Shown here one piece after another: positions 46,779-58,601 of a stretch of DNA of 64,000 bases. Position 1 is the stretch's first letter; every line of letters starts with the position of its first letter. Source of the DNA: Marasmius tenuissimus. Lineage: Eukaryota > Basidiomycota > Agaricomycetes > Agaricales > Marasmiaceae. A program made the translations under genes and the position numbers. A model generated the notes under the pieces. It was given only the letters and a program-made list of their open reading frames with translations, ran no database searches and was not told the DNA's origin. The stretch covers positions 186,001 through 250,000 of the forward strand of contig JAQOTA010000034.1 of the NCBI GenBank assembly GCA_029532415.1, written 5' to 3'.

Positions 46779-49339
46779 ATGTCCAACAACGAACAGGTCG
46801 ACGTGATGGAGAACGATGAAGCAGAGCTAGCAAGAATGGGCTACAAGCAGGAGCTCAAGTGCGTACAGTCGTTTGAGATAGCGGTCGGACGAAATCTTGA
46901 AGGTTTACGATTACTTGCAGTAGGGAGTTGGGCTTGTTACAGGTAAGCTGTCGATATTTCAGGCCTTTTGACCGCATTCTCAACTCATCTCGCGACAGAA
47001 CTTTGGTGTATGCACTCGGTCCCTCCAGTGGCCTTGGACGAGACTGACAAGCATAATTCAGGTCTCTTTCTCCATCATATCAGTTATAACTGGTATTCCT
47101 TCGTTGTTTGCAACCGGATTGGTGAGCTTTTTTATAGTTGTCGTCCATTTGACGAAATTCACTCTTCCTAGAATACCGGAGGGCCTGCAGTTATGGTCTG
47201 GGGATGGATTATAGTCTGTGAGAGAGTTCCGCGCGTGCACCGCAAGAGAGAAGCTCAAAATAGGAACAGCTACCTTTACTATGTTTGTAGGATTGGCCAT
47301 GGCAGGTGAGGAGACAGGACAGCATTTACCGGTGCCTTGTTGATCTTTGCTAGAAATATGCAGGTAATCTGTTCGATACTCAGGGAGACAACACCCACTC
47401 ATATTGCGCCAGTGCTCATCCGACATCGGGCGGACCATATTTCTGGGCTGCTATGCTTTCCCCAGCAGAGAGCGCTGCAATAACGTCATGGATTACTGGT
47501 ACGGATAACCAACAGGTACCCTGCAGCAGTACGTCTAATTCCACGGACAGGATGGTTCAATCTCCTTGGTCAAGTAGCAGTCACAACCGGAATCAGGCAA
47601 GTTCAACGGGCAAGGGGAGGAAGCGCCAGCTAACTTCAGTTTACTCAGTTTCGGCTGCGCAACTTTCTTATCGACCGTTTGCACGTTCAAAACGGGCTTT
47701 GTGCCCAACGAAAAGACCCAGATAGGTATGTCAGGGTGAGGTTCGCCATCCATATTTCTCACTTATACCATCCCACAGGTGTATATGCCGCCGTCCTCTT
47801 TACTCAAGGAATGATCAACACATTTGGTGTACGAATCCTCCATGTTTTGAACAACATATCCGTTTGGTGGCACGCAGTCGGAACCTTCTCTTTGGTTGTA
47901 GCGATATTAGCAAAGGCACCAACGCATCAATCTGCACACTTTGTGTTCCAAACGTTCATCGATGGAACCGGAGGATGGGCTGAAAGGGCTAGTCCGGCTT
48001 ATGTTGCCGTTATTGGGGTGAGGCGCCGTGTTAGATGAATGTTCATGTCAAGATATTGATGATCATACAGATTCTGATCTCCCAATATACTCTGACTGGT
48101 TAGTACCCTATTACCGTCCCGATTGTGTCTGTCACTGATCCTCCTTCTCCTAGGTTTCGATGCGAGTGCGCACGTATGTCGACGCACTCCTCTGTGACTC
48201 ACGTCTGACTGGGCTGACTGACCCTCGTTCAGATGACAGAAGAAACACGCAATGCTGCCATGTCCGGAAGCCTCGGGATCATCATGGCCATCGGGGTCTC
48301 TGCGATCCTGGGATGGTACCTCATGCTCGGGCTCCTGTTTTCCATACAGGACCTGGACAGAACCCTCGATTCTGAAACTGGACAGCCAGTTGCGCAGATA
48401 TTTTTGGACACAGTTGGCGTAAACGGGGCAATCGTTCTCATGGTGAGTGCAGTCTCTCGATAATACTCGACTTTTGGGCTGAACGAAGATCGTCTATAGG
48501 TCATCGTCATCGGTGCGATGTTCATGTGTGGGTGAGTGGTAGATCTTCTAATCTCGAGTGTCCGGACACCTCCCTTATCTCAATTCAACAGAACATTCTC
48601 AGTCACCTCAAACTCTCGCATGATGTACGCGTTCGCGCGAGACGGAGGACTACCCGGCTCGAAGTTCTTTGCTCAAGTCGATAGCAGATGGAAGTCTCCC
48701 ATACGAACAGGTTGGTTTCGTTCACTCGGTACACATGAAACGTGATGTAACTTTTCGTCCCAGTCTGGCTGGCTTGCACCCTCAGCTTCATTCTCGGATT
48801 GCCAAGTTTGGGAAGCAGCGTAGCCTTTTCGGCGGCAACCTCAATCGCTACAATCGGGCTATACATCTCGTACGGGATACCCATCGCCCTCCGAGTCATC
48901 TACCACAAACAATTCGTTCGTGGACCCTTCCACCTGCGCGTGTTTTCCTTCCCGGTAGCAATAGCTGCAATCGTGTGGATCATGTTCATCTCTATCGTTT
49001 TTGTGTTGCCTCAAGTGAATGTGAGTTTGTATTGTCTTCTCTCGTCGCGTATGGTTAATGACTTCCTAACGCTTGTTCTTCCTAGCCCGTCACGTCAGAA
49101 ACCCTAAACTACTCTATCGTTGCTGTCGGGATCGTCATGCTCTATAGCATCGGTTTCTGGGTGCTTAGTGCGAGGAAGTGGTTTACTGGTCCTGTTAAAC
49201 AGATCGAAGGTATGTCTGTATTTGTTTGCAATCGTTCTCTTATAGCAACAAGACTAACGGGGGACTCGTAATTCTAGCGGAGGGAAAGGGTATTGATGTC
49301 ATGGACCCTGAGAATGCTGATTTGAAGACAGAAGACTAG
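46779..49339 (+). CDS. APC-superfamily amino-acid/GABA permease (520 aa)
   Basis: Nineteen exons: 46779-46858, 46921-46942, 46999-47007, 47062-47121, 47172-47217, 47270-47305, 47354-47363, 47413-47498, 47551-47596, 47649-47725, 47779-48017, 48071-48098, 48154-48173, 48233-48442, 48500-48531, 48592-48710, 48764-49020, 49086-49209 and 49278-49339. Phases agree throughout. Spliced protein: RELGLLQNFGVSFSIISVIT, PTSGGPYFWAAMLSP, LNNISVWWHAVGT, FSVTSNSRMMYAFARDGGLP, SPIRTVWLA. This is the pattern of yeast Uga4-like transporters with about 12 membrane helices and cytosolic ends. Two exons are only 9 and 10 nt, and the intron after 47596 begins with GC. Likely plasma or vacuolar membrane uptake of GABA or other amino acids; substrate uncertain. 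Confidence 0.88.
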
Positions 49340-52149
49340 GTATAGCTCAAGGAGCATCTAGAAGTAATGAGCGGGAGTTACTCGTTAAAACGGTGTGTAT
49401 AATACACAATGTGGAGCCCACAAATGCATCTCATAACCGTTCTCTACCGGCAAGTAAAATCATCAGTAGCACGATCGAGGCTTGTAAAGGTTATCGTTGC
49501 AAATCGCCGAAAATTTTCAATCAAATATGTGGTAAGCGCCAGCTAAGTAGACGAAGGTAGACGATAACTGAAAAGCCACGGGAGGAAAATGGTTTAGTTT
49601 GTCACCTACTCCTGGCACATCGGATTTGAAAATGACGGGAGTGGTCTTGGGGGCGGGAGTGACTGCTACCGAATATTACAGTTACCGCTAGGATTGAGAG
49701 GTGCGTTCTCTCATTCCGAATGCAAAATCCCGAATAATCGTTTGTCTCAGGAAGAAATAAATGAGTTTGTAACTAAACGGACACTGCGACCACTGATTTC
49801 CGAGTCCCAGTCCCGTGGTATCACCCGTCCTATCCTCCGAGAACACCTGGTCTACTGAACACTTGGTTCGCCGAACCTACTCTGCGAACCTCGAACCCCG
49901 GACCTCAAACCTACCGGGTAAATCGGGCAAGAGGTTCGCGGTTCGAGGTAGGTTCGCGCCTCAGACCCTAGATTTCCCACACCGGCTTTCAAAACCTCCG
50001 GTCCTCCGTATCACTGTTGTCGCATCGTGATCACCACCTACCAAAACATATTAAAATCCCGAGCAAGCTTAACCAGTTTACTATCAACGACGCACCTAGT
50101 TGGACCCACAGTATAGCCCAACATTATCATCTTTACGCTACGCCAAATCCAGGATCTTTCCAGGGCGCTTGATAAGTAGCTATCATATCAAGTTTTAACG
50201 GGGTTGTAGCTGGTCTGACGGCCAACAGGATTCGCTGGATTACTTGGACATCCGTATTGATTGTGAATGAATGTACCTCGTGCCACGTACATGCAACAAA
50301 ATGACCGGAGGCTTGGAATAGTAGCCGGAGAGTGGCTAAGGTTCGAGGTTCGAGGAGGAGGTTCGCGTTAGGTCCGTGGAACTCTGGGGTGACGTCAGCG
50401 AGGTTCGAGGTTCAAGCCCAGTGAAACTAGGCGACGAGACTTGTCAGGCCCACCGAATTTTGATGAAACGAGACGAATCTGGCCGTCAGGGGATGACTTT
50501 AATGACTATGGACGAAATGATGTAGTTGACTGACAAAATGAAACTTTTCGAAGCTGAAAACGAAAAATTGCAAGCCCAGATTCCTGACCTTTCCTGACAA
50601 TGTGCAACAGGCTTGAAACCAATCGGCACGTGTGACGCGATTTTCTAACTGATGTCATACACTGTCGCGTCCGCAGTGTCAACAGCTCGCGCTCAGCTTG
50701 TCTTCTCTCCATCACCAACGAAATGATTCTAATGATCCTCCTTCTCCCTCCCCCTCCCTTTCTGTTCACTATTGACGACTGTGACCTTCATTCAGTTTAC
50801 ATGTATCTCTCGTCGAATCATTCCACCTCTTTCCTTGTGTTCGGTTGGCGCACGGCTGGTTTGTCTCACTCCTTCCAGTTTTGAATTCATTTGACTTATG
50901 CTGACCGTGACTATACTCGATGTTTCTATCAAGGAATTGATTCACGTCGTCTTTTGAAGCTGTCGTGCCGTTGAAGAAATGACTTGCCACAGATGGAGGA
51001 ACAGAGATAGGACATGGCAAAAAAGCAGGAAAGGGCGTGCTGTCGTGGTCACCAACTCACCGCAGGACGGCGCAGGTATGTGACAAGCGAAAATTATCAT
51101 AACAGTATAACCACCCACGCTTACCGGTTCTCAGAACACACAAGAACACAAACTTTGTCCCTCCTTTGCCCCAAGGTCCTCCAAGTCGAAGTCTAATCCC
51201 CCCTATCTCATCTTATCCAAGGAACATGAACACGATACCCGAGAGCTGGAGAAGATCCATACTGCAAGGACGACCACAACAAGCCGATCCCAGCTATGCG
51301 AGCGTGAAATCTTCAGCTCCAGGAACCACGGTCAATTCATGTACATTACCTTCGGCCTGAAGCCCACAAGCCACAGGCCGGGTGTACTATCGAGGTTGGT
51401 CCGACTTTGCCGTCATCTCATGCCCACCCACTCATGGTTGCTACGACAGCACTTTACAGCACCAAGCCAAACGAGGTGAGTAGGGCCAATTTCTACAATG
51501 ACACTCAATTGACTTCCACTATTGATGTATCGATTACCTCGAACATACAGATTCCCTTCTCTTCCATTCGTATTTGCGCTGCAACCTAATTTACAGGCAT
51601 AGGATCAGTAGCGTTGCCGGGATCGGAATTAGAACAGGCGTGAGCCCTCTGCCCAGGTATTTGATTGTCGTCTTTGTGTCCGTTCCAGTTACTTAGGCAG
51701 ATTGTCCAGCCTTTGAAGTTCGAACACACATAGAGACCTGAAGGGAGTAGGCGAGCGTTGGCACAACAGCCAGCCTATCGGGAGAGGAGGAGTGCCCAGA
51801 GGAACGGAGGGAGATTCGGTACGTTCTAGGTTTATCGGTTAATCTCAGCGGCTCTCGTCAGCCCCGTCTGTCATCGTATAAAGTAACCAATTTGTATTTC
51901 ATCGAACACAACTGCCACCCGAGATATTCGTTCACTCTCGTCAACACTCGGAATTTCTGACGACTGGTTGCGGGTTTTCGTCAGCCGTCTGAGCCCGGCT
52001 ATTCTCGTCCAACCTCGTCTATGCCCGGCGCCAGAGTTCACTGGGGTTCAAGGCCGGCCGTTCGCCAGTTCAGGCAAGGTTCGGGCGCACTCAGTGGTCA
52101 GTAGGCTGGGTGTTCTGGATCCTCTGATGGTAAAGGACCTTTCCTGAAC
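49340..52149. other. Gene-poor intergenic region with ttcgagg repeats
   Basis: About 2.8 kb. Between 49845 and 50425 there are clusters of ggttcgaggttcg and its complement cgaacctcgaacc, in opposite orientations at about 49862-49970 and 50338-50415. This may be the worn ends of an element. Open frames at 50769-51020 and 51014-51589 show no domain or splice logic. No gene called. Confidence 0.4.
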
Positions 52150-52580
52150 TTAGGATTCGGGGCAGTCGCAGCCGGCGCAACCCGCCTTGACACACCAGTA
52201 GAAAAAGCTCGGCGTGCACATATGTCCGACGCACTGAAAAACGACGTGTAAGTCGGGAGCCTGAGTTCTCCTCAGAGTCCAAAAACGTACCGGGTTCTGG
52301 ACCACACAGTTGCATTCGGTTCCGGCGGGGCACTTGGAACTATCGTGCTGGTTGATACCGCAGTTGACGGCACGCTTTTGCAGAGCGTTGAGGGTGGGAG
52401 TCAGTTGGGTGACTGGCTCAGGGAGGGCCGATACGGTGGCGCTGAGGCCCATGGCCAAGATGACGGCGGAAAGGGTACTGGCGTGGAATTGCGTTGTTGA
52501 ATACGTGCAGTAGATGTGGATCTAGAGAAATGTTCGAGTCTGGCAGCTGGACGACGGGGATGGCTACTTACTACTGTCAT
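52150..52580 (-). CDS. Small Cys-rich secreted protein with Kex2-type site
   Basis: Minus-strand exons 52521-52291 and 52233-52150, possibly preceded by a 9-nt exon 52580-52572 (MTV). Hydrophobic segment FHASTLSAVILAMGLSATVSA looks like a signal peptide, followed by a short propeptide ending LQKR, a Kex2-type dibasic site. The mature part is about 52 aa with ten cysteines (VNCG, SKCPAGTECNC, NPCVGHMC, YWCVKAGCAGCDCPES). No known family recognised; the layout fits small secreted effector or antimicrobial-type peptides, which is inference. The natural start may be codon 52494-52492, now ACG rather than ATG. The alternative 9-nt first exon reaches into the end of an adjacent transposon-like element. 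Confidence 0.55.
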
Positions 52581-53163
52581 CTACCCAGAAGTCGGCCGGC
52601 TTAGCAGCAATTTTTTGTTTGTGAGCTCAGGAGGGCCTTCCCAGCCTTGAGGTGGGAATACATAATGGATAGACATATAGGGAATAACTGTGTATACTTA
52701 CTTCGAGGTGTGAATCAAGATTCATTCGGTGGTGGCTGATTCCCACGCTCGAGCCCAAAATCCTGGATCGCGCAGAAGTCGGCCAGTAGCCTTCATAGAC
52801 AATCAACTGGGCGGAGAGAGGCTATTTTGGCCTCGAAAGTGGTTAGTATGCCAAAATTTAAGAGTATTCTATTGAGGGACCATGGGACATCAGTAAGGAA
52901 ACTGGACGACGTTTTAACCAACAAGTTCGCCGTGACGGCGTGTGACCTATACCATCAAAATATGTGACCAAATGTCACACCCCGCCATCAATCGTAACTC
53001 TATTCAGCATCACCAAACCGACCGGGGTCAAACCTGTTCTGGAGATCGATATGAAGCAGGACTAGACTACAGGGCTGTGATTTTTGCTTTAAGCTCACTA
53101 CAGGACGAGGAAATTCCCTGGTGGCCGAGATCCCCGTGTGGCCGACTTCTGGGTAGGTGACAG
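52574..53163. mobile_element. 590-bp non-autonomous TIR element (Tc1/mariner-like)
   Basis: Terminal inverted repeats of 24 bp with one mismatch: left ctgtcatctacccagaagtc at 52574, right gacttctgggtaggtgacag ending 53163. Both ends are flanked by TA. No transposase frame is seen inside. The TA flanks and CTGTCATCTACC start point to a Tc1/mariner-type MITE. The inverted-repeat signal is clear by direct reading. Confidence 0.8.
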
Positions 53164-55383
53164 TAGTGTCTAGAATTGGTAGTCAAGGAACTCCGATCTG
53201 GGAATTGGAAGTACTGAGGACCGGACCATAAGGGTAGGTCTCTCATACCCACATCCGTTGATCTTTATCCCTTGTTCATGGTGAGTCGCGACTCTCTTAG
53301 CGATGTCAAAGTCACGCCCACCAGGGTTTCGGAAGCTTCGGTGCTCCAACGACTGCTTCAGCGCGAGTCTTGGTCGCCGAAAAGCCCACAAGAAAGCTGC
53401 TGACTGTTTAATCCAAGCAATTGAGCTCCAAATAAGAGACGACCCCAAAGCCTTTTTCTTGTTTGACGATGAACTTCTTCAACAGCCTAGGCGCCAGCCT
53501 CCCACTGGACGTCCCATCAGCTCCTTTGTCCTATGTTAACCATTCTCTTACAGGCGTAAAATTTGAGCTTTCTCTTTCTCTAAAGTAGTGTCAACAACAC
53601 GAAATTCGGATACTGGGTACCAGATACTGTCATTTCTGGTCACTTCACGACTACTCGAGTCGAACTCGACTGTGGGAAAAACATTGCCGCCTCATGCCGG
53701 TCTTGCCAGGCTCACGCTACGGCTGCAAATTGCAAACCTGAGCCTCTCTACGTGCAACACCGCCCGACCTGGATATCAATAGCTGCTTTACACCCGATCC
53801 TGTTGGCTCAATTCAAAGTTTTTCTTGGTCCAAGTAACGTTCAGTTTGTTCTCGACTGCAATGCACCCAATTACCGCCTCCTCGAATCGACTTTTCCGGC
53901 TTGCATTAGAAACACGCGTCTACTATGAACAACCCTAATTTCGAGCGACCTGGAAACATCATCAACAGAATCGACCAGCAAGAATAGTCAGAAGGCGGTC
54001 ACTGGGTTGGAAGGAATGATCTCAGGGCGCCGGTACCGACAAGCACAAACCTATCAGTGCCAAGGTTCTTTTCATTGTCTTGCCAGTAACCATCGTCTTG
54101 TTGTCAAACTCTCGAGTAATTGATCAAAGGCCGTCAACCTTCTTTCCCCCCTCCCCTCAAGTTGACTGATGCTGGCAAATTGGAGAAGGGTTGAATTTAG
54201 TCGAAGGAAGGTGGCACATAGAAATTGAATGGGTGCGGCTGCGGTAGTGGTCGTTTAGGAACCACGGTGCGTACAGGTTGAGATATCTTCGACGTCAAGC
54301 TCTGTCATGGCTGATTATGATTTCATATCTCTACGAAGTCAGGGCAACGATCCTTTCGGCGAGGCTAGCATTCAAGCTCGAGTCTTGAGAAGACCTGTAT
54401 CCTTATCTATCCCGATCCATTACTCGTACCTCTAGCCCATTTCTACGCGGTAACACGACATCTCTGCCTCGAGCTCATGGTAAGTCGATGGAAATCTAAA
54501 ATTACACCGTTCATGTTATGAGCGCCACTGTAGCACAGCCTATCACCGGGAACATCGTCCACAAATATACCGAGAACGACTTAATCAGTCATCATACATC
54601 AAAGCTCTCGGGGACTTGGAGTCGAGACGTCATCAATTTCATCTTGCCATTCGAGTCGGGAGTCGGTAACCCTTTGTGGGTCGGGGCTGCACGGATATAC
54701 TTGCTCGTAGTCTATCACCACCGTCTTCCCCGTTGTCCTGTGTCAACGCGCATCCACTCATCGGTGCACTCTACACCGTGAAGACGAAGAAGAACTCTGC
54801 GCATCGTGCAACGGCCACTGCGGACGTCCGCGGTCTGCAGAGATTACTTGAGGCAACGAGAACAACAGTTGGCCTGATCATGAAGGCTTAACGGGGGTTT
54901 CTCCTTGGAGGATTCTCTCGGGGGTTATCACCCGGCGTCTCTGAATTTGGAGCCGTGTACGTTTCATTATTGAATATGCTCTTCTGGGGTGCATACTACG
55001 GTGGAGGTGTTTCCATCCCCTCTGATGCTACGGGTGCGGCGATGATTGAAATGCTCACAACCGAGCAATCACAGAATTGAATCGATCCCGATGCATGACG
55101 TATCCCTTCAAACTCAAACACCGCTGAGGCCAGGGAAAGGTCTCGACACAATCGCAATCATGGACTCACAGGTATTGGTGGAGTATTTTGATACACTGAG
55201 GTAAGTTTCTCGCTCCGCAGACTCTATGTTCTCCACTAATAGAACAGAAGGTATAAAAGCGACCCCCTCCGCTGCTCTATCCTACATCAAGTTCTCGTCT
55301 CGTTTCGCACTCTTCGCACTCTCCGTACTCCTCTCAAGTTTCTAACTTATATTCCCTTCTTCTCTTCGCACAACACATCAATA
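53164..55383. other. Gene-poor stretch with unassigned open frames
   Basis: About 2.2 kb. Plus-strand frames at 54300-54470, 54518-54781 and 54676-54891 could be exons of a decayed gene but show no domain that I recognise. The last few hundred bases (tataaaag at about 55253, polypyrimidine tract before 55384) look like the promoter of the secreted repeat protein. Confidence 0.35.
55250..55258 (+). promoter_or_regulatory. Probable TATA box of the secreted Thr/Pro-rich protein gene
   Basis: The sequence ggtataaaa lies about 130 bp before the ATG at 55384, followed by a pyrimidine-rich stretch, a common layout for strongly expressed fungal genes. Assigned from sequence and position only. Confidence 0.4.
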
Positions 55384-56376
55384 ATGAAGTTCTTCTCCCC
55401 TGTCTTCGTTACTCTCGTCGTCGCAGCTGCTACATCTGCCGCAGTGGTAAGCATGGTGGCTGTTTTGACATACACCGACGCCCTCATACTCTATTTATAG
55501 CTGCCTCGTCAAGATGAGTCTACGGGCACCGTCACCAGCGACGTCTCCAGTCAAGTAACCAGCACTGGGACCGAAGCTACTGCTACGGACACCGAGAGCG
55601 GCATTCAGACCGGTAGCGCCATCACCACCGTCAGCCAACCAACTGGAACATTCCCAACTACCGTGACGGGCGAGCCTACTAGCGGCACTGGTGAACCCAC
55701 TTCCGGAACAGCCACCGGCACTGGTGGCACGGAAACTGGCGAGCCGACCTCGACCGAGACGGGTGAGCCCACTTCAACTGGCACGGGTGAGCCTACTTCG
55801 ACTGGAACGAGCGAACCTACTTCGACTGGAACCGGCGAACCTACCTCAACCGGAACTGGCGAACCCACTTCCACCGGAACCGGTGAACCCACCTCGACCA
55901 ACACCGGCGAACCCACCGGACCTGAAGAGCCTACCTCCACCGGAACTGGTGAACCCACTTCCACCGGCACTGGTGGTACTGAGACCGGCGAACCCACCTC
56001 GACTGGTACAGGCGAGCCTACTTCCACCGGTACTGGTGGAACCGAAACTGGCGAGCCCACATCGACTGGTACTGGCGGTACTGAAACCGGCGAGCCTACA
56101 TCTACTGACACTGGTGGTACCGAAACTGGCGAACCTACTTCTACTGGCACCGGCGAGCCCACCGGAACGACGACCGACAACGGCGAGCCAACCACGACCG
56201 GTACCGGTGAGGGTGGATCTGGTCCCTCTTCTGGAGAAGGAAGGCCCACGGGTCGACCTTCGGGACGACCTACCCACAGTCACGATCACCCTCACTGGCC
56301 TACCGGATACCCAACTTGGCCCGGACGTCACCATGGTGGAGAAGGTCAAGGCAACGGCAGAGGACAGGACAACTGA
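55384..56376 (+). CDS. Secreted Thr/Pro/Gly-rich repeat protein (312 aa)
   Basis: Exons 55384-55446 and 55501-56376. Exon 1 encodes a signal peptide ([19 protein letters not shown]). The central part (about residues 80-260) is built from variants of GEPTSTGT, with [11 protein letters not shown] as a longer unit. It is almost free of hydrophobic and Cys residues, so probably extended and heavily O-glycosylated, as in cell-wall or mucin-like proteins. The C terminus is different: [20 protein letters not shown] and then a His/Gly-rich tail ending GRGQDN. There is no hydrophobic GPI-anchor end. Role in wall, matrix or adhesion is inferred; the His-rich tail could bind metal. Confidence 0.78.
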
Positions 56377-57554
56377 ACGACCACAGAATTAATGAAGATT
56401 ACTAGCAGTGTCGTATCTTGTAATATCTGTAAGTATTACTTCTCTAGCTCATTATTTGATTCCCGGACTTACTCGTCCTATCTAGAACGCACCCTCCTTT
56501 GTATTTCATTTCATATCCCGCTCGTATAGTAGAGCCGTCTCTAAGAATCATCCTCAACCTGTTAAATTTATTCTATTTATTCATTCATCCACTTTTACTC
56601 AACCCAAGGACTTGAGTGAGTGAAGTGAGTCGAGTGACTAATATCTCGTACGAGCCTGGACTCGATACCGCGCGAAGGGTGTGTTATGCAAGACTCCCTT
56701 CAATTGGATCGACTACCATCGAAAGTCTCACAAGTACATAGTGTGGCGGTTAGAGCCTAATGCGGAACCGTGTCTCTGGTTTCGTCCGATTCTCTGCGCC
56801 TGATCGGAACTGTAAAACGTTGCCTTGGGTCCTAGGTCAGTAGTATATATATGTCGTGCTGAAGCTCTTTGAGCTCGACATGATGTACAAGTCCCGTTTG
56901 TAAAGCGGGAGTAGTAACCATTTGTTCGATACCCCCGCCAAGCCGGGTGGGACTCTTGGATCTCAAGATACCATATGGCACGAGATATAATCGACGGGAA
57001 GTCCTGAAATTGGCGGGAATTCTCACTATTCACGCTCAACATCGATTGTCGACCCCCACGGCCCAAGGAAAGAGCTACGAAATATGTTGCCATTGTTACA
57101 AATAACCTGTAAGTGTTCGCTGTATGTTCGCGGGAGTCCGTGTGCAAGCAGGACCTCCGGAATGTGGTGATGTGTATACGTATGTGGCCACTGGCCAGAG
57201 GGGGCCGGGCCCCTGCTAACGAGAACAGTTGGTTGGTCGGGGCAGGTCGCGACCTAAGACTTAGTCTGAGGTCTTGACGAATCCGGCGCGTTTGGATAGG
57301 TTTGGATATCGGACCTCCTCACCTCCACTTCCCTGAACGTGGAGGAGGCGACGGGAGCGGTCTCCACATCTGATGACACTGCTTTGGCAGCGGGAGCCCG
57401 ATGTAAATCCAAGATCCAAGGTGTAGGTATGTAGCAGTAGGTAGCCTATTGATTGGTGAGCCTTTTGGCAGGCGACCAGGGTAGAGGACAATACAGTTCA
57501 GATGAGCTGCTGTTGAAGGTCCCTCGTGATGGCTTGAAGTTTGCGAGACTCAGT
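56377..57554. other. Intergenic, no supported gene
   Basis: About 1.18 kb after the secreted repeat protein. Contains short gactcgac/gtgagtcgag words near 56610-56665. No gene or complete element found. Confidence 0.4.
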
Positions 57555-58472
57555 TACGGTTGCCGAGCAGGCTCAGGCCGACCTCAGGCTAGAGGCCGTC
57601 CCAAGCTATAGTAATCTGCTGATAGTCAATCTTGGGAAGGTTAATTGACGAAACTTCCGATCAGGGGAGATGTTCTGGGGGGAAGGGATGGTGCCAGACA
57701 GACACCCCAAACCAGCGGGAAACTTCAATATCCCTCTGGCAAGGACAAGGCAAGTTCAGACAGGTAAAATTAGCCCAAAATTCGTTGGAAAAACATGGAG
57801 AAAACATATGAACAATGACAAGTCCGAATCAGGAAGGTCTGGCATTTCATCGGAGTTAACGTGCTACAGGAAAGGTAAATTGACAAGGTAAACATTTTTT
57901 CGTCAGCTCTCCACGACCTTGGTGATCCTCTGGCGGTACGAGATCAAGAATCCTACACTGACAAGATAGGCTGAAGTCCGCTGGAAAATCGAGAAAAACG
58001 GTGAGTTTCTGCTGTGCGACGGGCGCGCTATGATGCCGCGTTTCACGTTTCAGGCCGTCGGGATATACACTCATTTCGCCACATTCGGTTGTCAGGCAAA
58101 AGCCCAGAGGAATCAGGCAACCGTCAGGAAGCAAAACTATCTATATTGGAAAATGTGAGCTTGAGTTAATTTGACTTAGTTCCACGTTGAGGCCGGTTGA
58201 CTCCCATAGAAAGCGGATTATGGTAGCAAAACATTCCAGAGGTGGGCCAGAACATTTTGACACACCTCAAAATCAATAAAAGTGGCCGAAGAGAGGATAA
58301 AATGCCGCCAGAGACCCAGCGTACAGCCTAGGGGTCTCCGACTCGCAATAAAAATGTTGTCGATTACGGCAGCATATACTTCTGAACCCTATACTCGTGG
58401 CGAATCTCTATTTGGCTCCCTTGCCTGGCTCTTTGGTCAACCAGGTCGGCCTGAGCCTGCTCGGCAACCGTA
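57555..58472. mobile_element. 918-bp non-autonomous TIR element
   Basis: A perfect 30-bp inverted repeat bounds this stretch. It starts tacggttgccgagcaggctc at 57555, and its exact complement ends at 58472. Inside there is no transposase-like frame. The flanks outside (cagt / actcag) also look related in inverted orientation, so the true ends may be a few bases further out. Superfamily not determined. Confidence 0.8.
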
Positions 58473-58601
58473 CTCAGTGTGGTTTAGTGGAGCATCTTCT
58501 ATGAGCAGAGTTGAAAGCAACAATCAACGGATTGGAGCCCTTTGAGAGTAGTGACTCCTGGAGGAGGGTCGGAGCAAATCAAACTTCCTGAAATTGAAGT
58601 A

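Noticed and set aside
55605..56249. Long minus-strand Val/Pro/Gly open frame
   Set aside because: Antisense image of the GEPTSTGT repeat tract; the sense gene has a signal peptide and an intron.
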